A stretch of 64,000 nucleotides of DNA from Blasia pusilla (Eukaryota > Marchantiophyta > Marchantiopsida > Blasiales): positions 58,900,001 to 58,964,000 of the forward strand of contig CM114272.1 of assembly GCA_050084515.1 (NCBI GenBank), given 5' to 3'. Below the pieces are notes generated by a model. It searched no databases. It was not told the DNA's origin and saw nothing but the letters and a program-made list of their open reading frames with translations. Within the stretch, counting starts at the first letter, position 1. Every line of letters starts with the position of its first letter. This document shows positions 33,766 to 46,543 of this stretch, one piece after another. The translations under genes were made by a program, and so were the position numbers.

Positions 33766-36700
33766 CGAATGAAAGGAGGAGTAGGAGACTCTGGAGGAGG
33801 AAAAAATAGCGAGGGATCCATTGGAACTGACGCTCACAAGTTTGCAAAATCGTGAAAGAAAGTGACCTATTATCTGACTGTTGTCTAAAACTTGAAAAGA
33901 CTGTCAAGCATTTGTGAACCCTAGAACCCTAGAAGTAGAAAAATAATGGACCTAGGCCCGTGCCATGAACATTCCAAATTTGCAATTTTCTCTACTGTTC
34001 TACTAAATCGAGTGACCAACGAACTTCTTCCCGAGTCTCGAAAACCCTGCATAAGTGGCCACTTCGCACAATCGTCTGATTTCTCCATCTCGTTATGCGC
34101 GATTTGAATTGCTTGTATAGTCCTTCTTGGGGCTCCGAAGTACTGAAATGTCTTCGAATTCCACGAAGGCAAACCACCTGAGGAGGAAGTTAGGTCATAA
34201 ATGTTGAAAGGTCTCCTACAATTTTAGTCTTTCTTGTCAACTCTCTGCAGTCTTGGAGGGTTGCGCAACTGTATCAACATACCGTAAGGTGCTTATGAGC
34301 CTCCTGCTCAAGATGCAGTTTTCTGATGAATTCAGATGTATTTCCGCTGCTTCTTCACCATGACACTGATCCCAAAGTGGGCCTACAATATTAGCCTCAA
34401 CTGTGTTGGTGCTCGTCTTCCTGCTACTGTGTATTCACTTCTCTCAGAAGTTTCCTCCTAGCACCTCCATGCGGTTGTTGCCCCATTAGCATTTATAATT
34501 TGTGTTTACCCATTGGAAGGCAATCTTCCCACTGCATGAAGTCTTCATGCTGCAAATCATCCATTTCCAGGTGAACTAATATTGAAGTCCACGTGCTCTC
34601 ATAAACGATGAAGGGGAGAGAAAGTTAAGAAGTCATGACTCAAGTTTTTGAGAGTTTTCGGGTTTTTCCCATTGAAAACAAAATCTATGAGCGTGGAGAA
34701 ACTTGTTGAATTCTTCGGCCACAAATCGATTTCATTCTACAGTGAAGAAATGACTATCTATTCCAAATGCAGTGGACTCTTCGTGCAGCACAGCTCTGTT
34801 TCCTCCTCAGCAGTTCAACTGCAGAATAAACTCTCTCCCCTCGAGGAGCAGCAGGGCACTCCACAATTTCGAAACTGTACACACTGACGAGAACAGACAG
34901 GAAAAAGAGTGAGAATTTGCAATCACCTTTAATGATTAGCGTACCAAGTGAGCTCCGTTCTGAGGCTGAGACTCATCTACACAGACCTGCCGATCTGCAC
35001 AATCCCATAGAGAATCACTTGTCAGATTGTTAAAATAGGAAAGTCCATGTCTCAAGCGACGGTCTTTTCTAAACATAGGTTTCATTGACAACAGACAATC
35101 CAATCCCACACATTCGGAACCCTAAAAAATCAGAGGCGATCTCCACGCAACGTCAAACGTGCAATCGGTAAGAAGATTGATCATTGCAAGCCTTCCGAAA
35201 TGTGCCTCCAACGAACCAAAGGCATTCCTTCCCAGCGATCCTCAAGTCATTTCAAAGCGAGAGTAATACTTACCACCGACGGCACAATTTCAAGTCGAGC
35301 AAGAGAAAAAGGTCGGCAATCTGCACCACCGCTCAGATTCCGAAGCACCACCGAAACAGCAACGTGCATGCCGTCGTTTCCATGAGAACACCATGGAAAC
35401 CGAAGAAGACCGCAATGCACGTGAGCATTAACGATCCCTCCACTGCATCTTCTTTTCTTCCCTCACAACTGGCATCCTACAGGTAGTACTTTTCATGACA
35501 CAAAGTCAATGCGGAGGAAGAAAAATCCAGAACTGCGTGGGGTGCAGCATCCCAGGCTTCCGAGTACTGGCTTGGCGATACTGGCTAGCAGGCAGCCGCA
35601 CTGCTGCAGGCAGTAGTGCTGTTGGGCCGCCGCTGCTGCTTCTGCTGCTGCACAGCTGCTGGTGCAGTTGTCGTGCGCGATTGATTACGAGCGCAGATCG
35701 AGGAAGATACGTCGGCGGAAATCCGGCACGCAAGTCGGACATTATTGCAAACGTCCCTGTCTTATCTAGTGATGTACTTCTTATTCGTGGAATCTTCCCC
35801 ATGCACCTTGGGAATTCCAAAAAAATGTACCCAAAGGACGCCACTTCGGCCCTCGCCATGAACGAACGCTGAGCAGCCACAAAACCTCTCTGACAAAAGT
35901 TGGCTATGAAGTACGACATACCAGTTACTGGTTCGCATTTGGAGAAAGACACTAGTTTTGAAGTTGCCTCATTCCAATTCCAAAACTCAAGAAGCATGTC
36001 AAAATGGGATCTCAATAAATGCTTCATTTGAAAAAGTGAAACTTTTCTGAAAGTAGAAAAATATTACTTCTCAATGTCTAGAGGTTATTTTTTAGTTTAT
36101 GATTTTAGATATAGGATGATTTTATTTATTCATTTATTGAAAATATCCAATTAAAATTCAGGAAATTTTTTAATAGTTTTTACTAGGCTAGACAATATAC
36201 ACCATAGGATTTTTCTAAGATATTTTAAAACTTTTCCACAAGATATAAAATTTAACAAAGCATCTTTTACGAATGGATTAAAAAAATAGAATTATTTCTC
36301 TAGGTACTTTTTCCTTGCATTTTATTATAAATTTTATTATTCGCATGACTAACATTTTGTGACATGTTTCAGTTGCCACTATAAAATATTGACATGACAT
36401 CTCCAAAAAGTGTGAATCTTGGACATCATTTACTTCGAGATAGATGAGATGAGATGTAAATAAAAAAAAAGACAAAAAAGTGGATTTAATGAAATCATCT
36501 CAAATTTTCAATCCATAAAAATTATGGTCCCATCCCAATGGTTCTCAGTAGGTTTAGGATCAAACCCAACCTATTTAATTTATTGAGAATAGATAAGTCA
36601 ACCTAATAAAAATATTATATTTTAAATGATATTATTCATAATATGCATAGATTAAAAATTTGAAATGATTCCATTAAATCCATCGCGCCGCCAAGAAAGA

Positions 36701-36811
36701 CAAATTTGTCTTTATTGAGTGCGCATCTCTTGAGGATATGTTCGCATTCTTCCTAACATTGATGTTTGCAACTCGCTTCTCCTCGCTGACTTCCAGTCCT
36801 AGTCCTGGGTG
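33766..36811. other. No gene recognised; a GCT/CAG-rich patch
   Basis: A CTG/CAG-rich patch lies at about 35600-35680. The minus-strand open frame at 35506-36027 (173 codons) has no recognisable family. The stretch 36050-36700 is strongly AT-rich. Confidence 0.4.
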
Positions 36812-36890
36812 GACACACATTCCTTTTTACTTACAATCTTGGTTTGACACACATTCCTTTTGACTTACAATCTTGGTTGGACACACATGG
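36812..36890. repeat. 34-bp tandem repeat, about 2.3 copies
   Basis: GACACACATTCC...ACTTACAATCTTGGTT starts at 36812, 36846 and 36880 (partial), a 34-base period with few differences. Confidence 0.85.
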
Positions 36891-38238
36891 ATGAACGTGG
36901 GATGATCATGTGGCAATGAGACATGCCACACATGGAGAACTTCATGATGGTGATCCCCTCTCTTGAGAGTAGGAGACTGCACCGATGGCAATCTGAAATC
37001 GCGACTCCATCTTTTTCCTACTTTGAATGCAAGCAAGCATCATCGTCATGCGGGACTCGCACCGAAACTAGTTCTGATTTGACAATGCGTTTCGTGTCCT
37101 AGTACCCTGACGGGTATGGTCGACTCGGGCTTCGGCAAACGTGAAAGAAGCTTGGGACAGGATGGAAGCCATGGAGGATACAGATAGTGGATTCGTATCT
37201 GAGCAGGGATTGAAATCGGAATTTCAATGCAATCCAAGCGTTCGACTCTTGTCGATCCTCGCAAAGCTCAACGCTCGGGAGGCGAATGGAACACTTGGGT
37301 TTCCGCACACGAACGAAGAAGGATTTCGACGACAGCCTGAACATGGAACGCACGTTGCCGGGGCATCGCTTAGGTAGCTCCATATGGAATTGAGATGATA
37401 ATTGGGAAGGCAAGATCGTGACGACCCACGTACCTGGTCGTCGACACCAGAGAGAAGTAATCAATTCTGCTGAAAGTAGCCGTCAAGACTCAAGTGGCAT
37501 CCTGTCAGACACTAGGTGTGCCGTTGACCTGCACAGAACGCATTAAAGACAGGTTAAATCTTGTTGGGAAGATCTCGAGGGAGATGAACAGCAGTTCTAT
37601 TCGGAAGTATTTGAGGTGTTCACAGAGAGCGAGTATGGCAAGCCATTCGTGCGTAAAGCGGGGCTCGTGCCTAGGGGAATTGGAACGGAAGTGCGAAGGC
37701 AGCTGGGGACCTGGCATCCACTCCTGAATGCACCATCGCATGACGGCCCACCCATTGCGAGCTCCAGACTCCAGAGTCAGGACTCCAGCCAGACCTCGCA
37801 GCGATCTCGTGCACAAAGGTACGTCTGAAGTTGTGCTTCAGGACTCAGGAGCACAGCCGAAATTCGGTGCTCTGCGGTCGTGGCGTTGCTTGATAAGACT
37901 TCCAGTCTCATGAGCCACTCCGTAAGCCGACCGCTCACCCCATTTATAGCCCGGGGCTTCATTAATCCCCTCGCCCCCGCCGACTGCAGATTGGCAGCCT
38001 CTTCCTGGATCCAAACCATATTAACGGGGATGATTCTCCAGCAGTCGTGAGGATCACGAGAAAGAACTGGGATCGTCTGGACCGGCTGAGGTGAGGAGAA
38101 AGATGCACTTCGATAAAAACGAGTGATGGAAAACCCATCGGAAGTACAAAAGAGCTAGGGGGCAGCCACTGAACTCGTCATGAGATAAGTAAACAACCAC
38201 GTGAGTTTGCTTGTCATAAACGTAGGCCAGAGAGCGAT

Positions 38239-38937
38239 GTGGGACCACATGGAGTCGTCGTAAAGTGCGTCGACGTTGCTACCCGCGTTCATCGTCGGCA
38301 GGTTGGATTCCTGGAGTGTCGTCGAAGTTCGAGCATGCGCTCGGAGATGCCAACGCGCGAGAGCAGGGTTTCATTGGCCGCGAAAACGCGAGTACCTACC
38401 ATATCCTCCTTCTCGTCCCATAAAGACAACCTTTCTCCTGCGGTAGATAGCGGACAAACTCATCGCCGTTGTGACGAATGCCATCCCCGTTGCGCATTTC
38501 GTCCACTTACTGGCTTAGCTGGCTGCCGCAGTTATGCTCCGATTAGACCGGCAATCAATCAAATTAGCTTAGACACAAACCGCGCAGCGACGTCTCAGAA
38601 ACGGGCTCTGCGTCGCTCCGCTTCGATATTCATCTCGGGATTGCTTCACCTCACCGCGTCGGAAGACTACCGGGTCAAATTACTTATGGGAGCGGAGCGG
38701 AAATCTGGCGCAGGTCCAGAAAACGGGAACGACCTCATCCACCATCAATCCCTCATCCCGGCGACTGCGAAATCTGGAAGCTGGAAAATGCCCCAACATG
38801 TGCGCGAAACAAAACTATTTCTGGACAGTCGGGTTGACCAGAGGTGTTACCGTGATCGCCCACCAATCGACCCCGCTGGCCTTCAAGTTCGAAGCTCGCA
38901 CCTTATGAGGCTGTTGATTGCACGAAGCACATGTTAG
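38239..38937 (+). other. Long open frame of doubtful coding status
   Basis: A 232-codon open frame in a moderately GC-rich stretch. The translation is Arg- and Ser-rich, has no hydrophobic pattern or motif I recognise, and lies just upstream of a promoter-like region. No splice or homology support. I list it because it is the longest open frame in the single-copy-looking part, but it is probably chance. Confidence 0.15.
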
Positions 38938-39029
38938 TATCGAAAACAGCGCGCATCGTCATCCATCGCGATCGTAGCAACCCCAACCGACTCGACGAGA
39001 GTTTCCATAAAGAGGAGATAATCATCTAT

Positions 39030-39480
39030 CTGTCTATGTTTCTATAAGGAGAACATCATCATCATCCTCGTCGTCGTCTCTCTCTCTATCGCCCGCTCGC
39101 CACGCTCTCCGCATCCCCATCTTCGCTACGACTCCGGTACTACTCACTACGCGACTACTGAGCGGGTCTCCCGTAATCTTTGTCCGAAATGTGACATCCC
39201 ATAATTCCAATTCCTATTCCTATTCCATTCCTTTCCTTTCCATTCCATTCCACTCAACTGCACTCCACTCGCTCACGACACTTGCTGCAAGGCACTGGTG
39301 GATATTTTTGCACCCGCTCCGTTGACCGGGCCCAGCAGCAGCAGCATAGATAGGCACGTTGAGAACATGGCAGTGGGTGGAATCGCGTCGAGGTCGTCAT
39401 GTGTGTGAGGAGACGAGGACTTTGCGTCCGATTACCTCCACAACATCGTTGTTCCTACTCTGAACCACTCTTTTCATGTG
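39030..39480 (+). promoter_or_regulatory. Possible promoter and 5' end of a plant transcription unit
   Basis: CTATAAGGAG at about 39041 resembles a TATA box. It is followed by a pyrimidine-rich CATCATC...TCGTCGTCTCTCTC leader typical of plant 5' UTRs, a degenerate TTCCA run (39203-39256), a CAG run, and an ATG in good context (AACATGGCAG, 39367-39369). That ATG opens only 13 codons before TGA, so a gene would need a splice donor inside them (GTGTGA near 39400). T-rich, intron-like sequence follows to about 39840. No downstream exon was recognised. Confidence 0.25.
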
Positions 39481-39840
39481 GAGGAAGGACTTCCCACCAC
39501 CGTGGAATATCAAGCAGGATACTTTTTTTTAATGGTGTTGAAAATGGCTGGATGGTGGAGGCTTGCGAAGACCTTCATATCTGCTACGTAATTTGAGGTA
39601 ATGAGTTAATTGCGTGTGGTCACAAATTCTTCTTCATTTTTCCTGTGGAGACGGTTCGAGAATTATCTTAAGATGGGGGTTTTGGATCATAGATTTTTGC
39701 ATATTTTTTTGTTGGTGTCTTTTGATTTCTTTCCGATTTTTCTTTCGTTTTCTTATTTCGATGGAAGAAATCAACCGTTGAGATCCTTCGTGTTTGGAAA
39801 AATGAGTGGAGGAGTCATGAAGACCTTCTCTTAAACTCAA

Positions 39841-41236
39841 TCCTAAAATTGGGTAAAAGAAGCGACATGTTTCTCATTTCAGTGAAATAAAATTAATGAA
39901 CCTTTTAGAACAGCTTGGGGGGTTTCGTTGGGCGTCTTCCCATTCCACGGCTTATTGCTACGTGCTCTCAAATGTGTCATCTTTATTGATGGAAAATTCA
40001 CTAGCTTGAATTACCATGCAAGCCCTTGCCCTCCAAAACATCCTACACTAATGTAAAAAGTCCTTCAATATGCTTTGCCCTTACAACTTCACATCACGAA
40101 ACAATATCAAGCCCACAATTTGGATCATTTCTTATGCCATTGCCCCTTGCAATGAAATGTGTATCACAAGGGATTCCACTTTCATGAAGGAATACACTAA
40201 GTATGCTAAAGCTTGTGTAGCTTGAGTGGCAATCCCTTCCTCGCTTAGTCAATGTTTAGATCAAATTTCCTAGGATACCTTCAGAACGTTGTCTCACAAA
40301 AAAATCATTCTATATTGCGTCATTATTAAGGGCTTCGGTACACTCTTCACAAAGATTTATTAAATTGATATAATTTGAACTTGAGTGACAAGAATATGAA
40401 AGCGTCGTGATCGTTAGACTACATGTAAGGTCCAAGACTTAGGGTATTCCGACTTATTCTCTCTTTTCTATCTTATGTGGAAATTTTTGGGATTTTGCAT
40501 TCGGAAAAGACTTTTTGTGACCATTGGGAAGTAGGCAAGATTATATCAAGGCCTAGAGGTGTCCATTTTAATACTCATCTTAATAAGAGGTGATGGGGAC
40601 TCGCTACCTTAGAGGTGATAAATATAGGGATTCTTTGTAGAGTTGAAAGACCAATCGCATGTTATAACATCATGATTTTGATTGTGCCATAAGGAAGCTA
40701 ATGCACCCATTTCCAAAAGTGAATTAGAGTAAACCATCTCTTCGTCGAACATTGAGTTTCTAGAATCTAGATGCATTGTGGGATAATAATATAGGAGTCG
40801 TGGTAACTAACTCACTACTTAGAGGACTTGCCAACAAAGTATGTACTAGCAATTTTACAATCAATAATAGGATTAAGGTCTTGCCTGACAAGAACCTCAT
40901 GTATGGAATTGGTATATATATGAGTTTGGTCGATTCCTTCATTCTCTCGCCCTTCAAATCTTACAACATTTTTTCTCCCAGCTTTACTTCCCATCCATAT
41001 ATCATTCAAGGTCTTCAATTGCAACTACATCGGACGAGAAAAACATATGTGAATCAATACCAAAAAAAAAATCTAATTAATGTGTGATATTAATTCTCTT
41101 CCTAGGCCACTCTTAACTCAAGAGAATCCATGCTCAATTTTACACCATCATGGTCTAGTTGTAATGCATAATAAATTCAACTCTTTGGGTTTGATATCGG
41201 AAGATGGATTCCTAATGAGCCTCTTCAATGTTATAT
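39841..41236. other. No gene recognised
   Basis: AT-rich sequence with no supported features. Confidence 0.35.
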
Positions 41237-41660
41237 CCAAGGTTGCATGGAAACAGACATGTCCTTGGACATGCTGCTTGGATATCCGCGGCCCGCATTT
41301 GAGCCTAACGAGCCCAATGCATAGACGCAGGCAAACCGAGCCCACATGCGTTGGGTGGTCCACGTGCAACCTCCACTAGCTTGCGGCATGCCCGTAGGGC
41401 GAGACCGTAGCCTGTCATGTGGACCCTGTGCGGGCTCAGCTACAGACTTGAGCTCGACTGATGGGGCCCTAGCCCGTTGTGGTGGCCTACGATGGGCTGG
41501 TACCAAGGTTGCACACAAACAAAGTCCGTGCGGGCCCGGGTATCTGCCGCCCGCACCTGAGCGTGCCACAAGCCCGCAACGTAGACCTGGGCTGACGGAG
41601 CCCGCACCCGTTGCGTGGCCCGCGGTATGCCTGCATGGCAGGCTAGGAGCCCCCTTCGGA
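41237..41660. repeat. GC-rich diverged tandem pair, period about 266 bp
   Basis: CCAAGGTTGCA starts at 41237 and again at 41503. Both are followed by a CCGC-rich block with CCGCATTTGAGC / CCGCACCTGAGC, then AGACGCAGGC / AGACCTGGGC, then GAGCCCACATGCGTTG / GAGCCCGCACCCGTTG. The stretch is far more GC-rich than its surroundings. Open frames on both strands are compositional. Confidence 0.6.
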
Positions 41661-43729
41661 ACTAAATCTCTATTTTGACGTTTGCGATCCTTGAACAACT
41701 TGTCATATCTATATTACTAGAAAGAAAGACCATCCCCATTTCGGAAGATCATGCGAAAAGTTCACAAATCCTACACGATCATTTAACTATCCACAATAAG
41801 AAATATCAATATCATCATATGAACCTTCAATAGAAAGGCCATTCTAGATGAGACTGTGAGAGGGGTTATCTTGATAGGTTTCTTGGATGAGCCAGATCTG
41901 ATTTCACTTTCCTTCTCATTTGGTACATCAGATTGAAGCCTGGACTTCCGTCTTTTAGGCGGTGATGATTTTGCTTGACTGTCCAGACTCAAGTTTTCAA
42001 CGTATAATCGAAACTGGTGTTCAATGAGTTGTGAAGGATTAAATGACTAACCTGACCAAATTGATTGAAAACTATGCAAATGAACCATTTTCAAGGTGAT
42101 GATCTCATTCTTACAAGTAGTTTGAGTTGTATCACCATTTGTACTTTCTGTGGAACTTCTTCTCTTCCCTATCCGATATGGAACTCCTATGGACAACCCA
42201 AGTTTAGGGAGGTGAGTTCTTGTCTCTGGTCCATCCCTATGTTAACTAATTTTATAATAGAGATCTATGTCTGATAAAGCAAAACACAATTCTCACCACC
42301 ACAGTACGTAGTTGGCAAGGCCTCTACTTGTGATGAAATCTTCCTCTTCCCATATTGAACTATTCTTGCTTCAGAAGTTGGAGTAGGTTTAACCATGATT
42401 GTAAGTTACTCAAGACAAAAGAAGTATTCCACAAGTACTCATGCTGAAAAGACCATCAACTTATATGTTATTGAAAATTTGGTAGTAAACGAGGATATAG
42501 TAGGTGGAAATGTTAACTATAACTATACTTTAGTGTAAAGTTATACATAACATCAAGTAATTACCTGATGCTATCTTCTTATCCCATGTTGTAGATGGTT
42601 GTGAATTTGAGGGCGGGATACTTAAAGTTTGTTGTGGTGTTGCAGACATGTCCCTTGAGGTGAGCTTGGACACCATTTCCTTAAGTTTTATTCTTCCGCT
42701 CCATGTGCAACTTCACATCATCCAAATCTGCACTCCAATTCTATTCCACTTCTTCCAATTGAATAGTAGCTCTAGATTCCACACTTTGAATATACCAAAG
42801 TTCAGATTTGAGCAGGAAAGTGAGTATGTCTGCCATAATACAACCAAATTGAGGCCATGATATAAACTCCTTATATGTTTCACCCAATTGAGATAGAAGA
42901 GAGGTAAGCATAAAATTTTATCGGTGAACTCAGTTGTGTGAAATCTAGTTGTTTAGGCAACTCTTCTCTCTCCAAAGATTCTAGTTGTGTGCCCAATGAT
43001 CCCTTTGACATTCGTTGTGGCACCTGCACATGCTCCTTAAAGACATCAGACCCTAAACATGACCATTATTGAATGGTGGAATGCTAAGCAAAATGAATCC
43101 ATAATCTGAATAGTCGGTATACCAGTCATGAATTTTAGCATAAAAAGTTGGGAATGCCGATATAACTTACATCAAGGACACTCTAATTTAAAGTCTGGAC
43201 CTTGGCTCTTGCTCGAGCCATCTTTCTTATCTTCATCTTGCCTCCCTCACAGAACCAATAATCTACTAAGCGTGCCTATGATTCCTCATCGATATCAGGG
43301 TGGCCACAAGATTGCACGGTCCAATAGTTCTTGACATTGTACTGTTCAGTTTTCAAGAGTTGTGTTATTTTTTTCTTTATGAAATCAAGTGAAAGAGACA
43401 ATGCACCCACGTACATGTATGCCTCAAGAATGTGATTCTAGACAATAGCTACGCTGATAGCATTTTGATTACTATTCTCAATGCATGACAAATCCAAGTA
43501 CCTCATCGCCCATAACTTCAATTCATTTAGCCAAGGCTCATAACCTAGTACTTTACGCAACGAAACACTGTTAGAAACAAGTTTGCATCTAAGCTTTAAT
43601 TTCTGCTCCTTCGTAATGGAAACATCACGTGCCCACAAGTCATGCTTTTTTTTACTCTTTCGTTCTTCTACAAGCATGAACATCACAATCCCAATTCTCA
43701 AAAGTCGTAAATATAGCTCCACAACCTAG
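41661..43729. other. No gene recognised
   Basis: AT-rich. No supported coding region or repeat boundary on either strand. Confidence 0.35.
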
Positions 43730-44600
43730 AATCCACTCCATCAGAAATCTGTTGAACTATACAAATAATACAACCATTCTCTCCTTTTATTATACAAAAA
43801 TTTAGAATCCACTAAATCATAGACGTATTGAACCCTACAATGCATACAACCACAAAAACATGGACTTATACAACCATCATCCCATTCCTCTAAAATCAAA
43901 AATCTAGACCAGCATTCCAAGATCCACTTGATCCGATATGTGTTGGACTCTCGAAATTCTACAACAGATTTGTTCTCTAAGGACGCAAAAATTCAGAATC
44001 CTCTCAATTAAAGATTTGTTGAACTCTCACAAAACTACAACCAATCAGATCTAGTCTCAAATAACCATTATGCCAATTCTCAAAAGTCACAAATCTAGAA
44101 TCAACGTTCCAGGATCATTCAATAAAAAATGTGTTGAACTCTATAACATAAATTATACAACCAATTTTTCATCGGTCACACCCTAAACCAATCAAATTTG
44201 GACTCAAACAACTAGAATCCATTCAATCATAAACATCTAAAATTGTACAAACAATTCAATCAAATCTAGAACTATACAATTGATCGTTTCTCTTAGGATG
44301 CATAAATTCAAAACCCACTCAATCATTGATCCATTGAACTTTCCAGAAACTACATCCAATTAAATTCTGTCTCAAACAACCACCATGCCAATTCTAAAAA
44401 TTCATAAATCTAGACTCAACATTCCAAGACGATTAGAAATGTTTTGAACTGAGCCTCTTTCATTTATTAAACTATACTACCAATATTTCCTCCTACCCTC
44501 AACTAATCGAATCTAGACTCAAAAACCAAAAAGAATTTAATCATAAACTTCTATAATTATACAAACAATACAATAAACTTTTCCACTTACGATGCATTGT
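43730..44600. repeat. Diverged tandem repeat, period about 315 bp
   Basis: ATGCCAATTCT...AAATCTAGAATCAACGTTCC at 44070-44115 recurs at 44385-44430 (offset 315). ATCATAAACATCTAAAATTGTACAAACAA at 44227 recurs at about 44540 (offset 314). An earlier, partly deleted unit starts near 43730. Words such as AATCTAGAC, TTGAACT and ACAACCA recur throughout. This looks like old tandem or satellite-like DNA, with about 2.7 units. Confidence 0.7.
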
Positions 44601-45233
44601 ACAAAGTTACTTTTAGATGCACTTACTTGTGGGGTTATATCTTGTGATGGGCTTGGCGTTGCTCAAGAGGGGGACTTATTATGATATATTTGATCATCCA
44701 CATTCTCATGTCCTTTGAGTCCACAAAAGTAGTGCAATTGGTTACTTAAGTTTCAATTTTTAGAAAAAAAATTCATACGATGAAGGGTCGGAATGGCCAA
44801 CCTACTTACCCAAGATGTAGGGATGGTCACAGATGATTGAGTTCCATTGAACAAGGGCGAGTGAAATTGGCTACTATAACCCATGGTGACGGCATCATCA
44901 TAGGTACCCACCATAGCATCTCACTTTATGCCCATGGGGGGGCTCAAGGGGGGATATGGTTGTGAAGGCATCATGGTTTGTGATGGAGCTCCGTCTGAAG
45001 TCTACACAAGTAAGTATACTTGTTAGTAAACTAAATAGTTACTAGAGAGCGTATGAAGAATATAGGTGAATGAAGTCCCAATAATAGGTATATGCTCCGA
45101 TGATCCCAAAATAGCACTCATATCCATATGTACATTACCATCTTATTTGTATTGGTGGAAACTTGTACGTCTACAATCTCATGTCTGGATGGTTTAGTTG
45201 GTCCCTCCTTTGATTGAGGCTATGCAAGGTAGA
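44601..45233. other. No gene recognised
   Basis: AT-rich spacer between the 315-bp repeat and the 37-bp repeat. Nothing is identified. Confidence 0.4.
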
Positions 45234-45421
45234 ATCTTATTTGTGTTAATACATTGTATATAAATCTGAAATCTCATTTGTGTTAATACATCGTATATAA
45301 ATCTGAAATCTTATTTGTGTTAATACATCATTTATAAATCCGAAATCTCATTTATGTTAATACATCGTATATAAATCCGAAATCTTATTATGTTAATAAA
45401 TCATACATAAATCTGAAATCT
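45234..45421. repeat. 37-bp tandem repeat, five units
   Basis: The unit ATCTTATTTGTGTTAATACA plus TCGTATATAAATCTGAA repeats, with GTTAAT at 45245, 45282, 45319, 45356 and 45392. The period is 37 bases (last 36), with TCTT/TCTC alternation between units. Confidence 0.9.
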
Positions 45422-45720
45422 ATAAGAACTGAATGATACAATAAGACATGAAGAGAAAGTACCCTCCCATCCTTCAACCATAAATCTTCATCATTATCTG
45501 TACCCAACAAATCCATCTCAAGGAGTGGATTATAGTAGGGGTCTTTTGTTTCACCATCAGAAAACTCCTCCTAATTCTCCTCTAGAATTAATTACTCTTT
45601 GGTAAGTGGCCTTCTCCTCCAACCGTACACTATGCCTTTGCTGAAGAGATGGATTCCAAAACTGTAATGGCTTGGGCTCCTTCACAAGCCTTGGTGTAGC
45701 AAACCTTCAAATCAAGATTT

Positions 45721-46458
45721 TGTACTCATACACATCGCTACACAACATACATCACTGGTCACATCCACACCACACAACACCGATCTTCCCCACCCACGGG
45801 TAGATCCACACATGTCCAGAAATCAACTCACACATATACATGAAGATCACAAAACAAAATCCGAGTAAAAATGACACACCCGGCCTAAAACTCTACTCCT
45901 CAATCTACATTGGCATATCGAGCCTCGTCCACCCTGCGCTATCAGGGAATCCAGATGCTAGTACCCTGGTCCTATCTTAAACATGAACAAGAGAGGTGCT
46001 CCAACATGAGAAAGATGGCTTGGGAAAGCCATCTTTCTCCCTTATATAGGGTTGGGAAGAGCCACAAGGCTCTTTCCCTAAAAATAGCTATCCTTCTGGT
46101 AACCTGCACGCACAGGTTACTAGGGGCAGGTGACTTGCTCAACAAGTCATCCGACTTTGAAAGACCTCAACAAAAAAGTCGTCAGAAATGATGTTCTTCA
46201 CACAACGGACCTATCCTCAACCTCATCTGACACCTCAGGACGAAGTTACACTCAAGACAGTCCGTTGGCTCCTATGCCATATCCACAATAGATCTCGGCC
46301 TGTCGGCTACTAAGATGTGAAAGCTGTGGTGCACATACACATAACTACAGAACATATATCGTTGGTCACATCCACACCACACAATATCGATCTTCCCCAC
46401 CCGCGGGTAGATCCACACATGTCAAGAAATCAACTCATACATATACATAGACATCACA
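45721..46458 (-). repeat. E5 3' LTR (738 bp) with duplicated ends
   Basis: Plus-strand termini are TGTACTCATAC at 45721 and GACATCACA ending at 46458 (TG...CA). A segment of about 130 bp at the left end (45721-45850) is repeated at the right end (46325-46458). Both contain GTCACATCCACACCACACAA, then GATCTTCCCCACCC, GGGTAGATCCACACATGTC and AATCAACTCA. A purine-rich tract (minus strand CTACGGGGCCGG) borders it on the pol side. This subfamily differs from E1 and E7 in sequence but has the same layout. Confidence 0.75.
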
Positions 46459-46543
46459 CTACCGGCCCCGTAGCTAGCAGTTGGATCCCCCAAACTCCAG
46501 ATAGTAGATATCACATCTCTCTAACATGACCTACTATCCTATA

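Noticed and set aside
35506-36027. Minus-strand 173-codon frame containing SLDKTGTF, suggestive of a P-type ATPase phosphorylation site
   Set aside because: Only the five-residue word matches. The flanking sequence lacks the TGE, hinge and membrane-segment patterns of P-type ATPases, and the rest is low-complexity Ser/Arg/Gln. Most likely chance.
41501-41660. Ribosomal RNA or spacer origin of the GC-rich island
   Set aside because: No conserved rRNA words were recognised; the high GC is the only resemblance.
41231-41698. 155-codon minus-strand and 110-codon plus-strand frames
   Set aside because: Both are open because the segment is GC-rich and tandemly duplicated; neither resembles a protein family, and they overlap antisense.
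46331-46450. CRISPR-like direct repeats from the recurring CACATCGCTACACAACATAC words
   Set aside because: The copies are kilobases apart, in both orientations, at LTR ends; no regular spacer structure exists and the DNA is eukaryotic.
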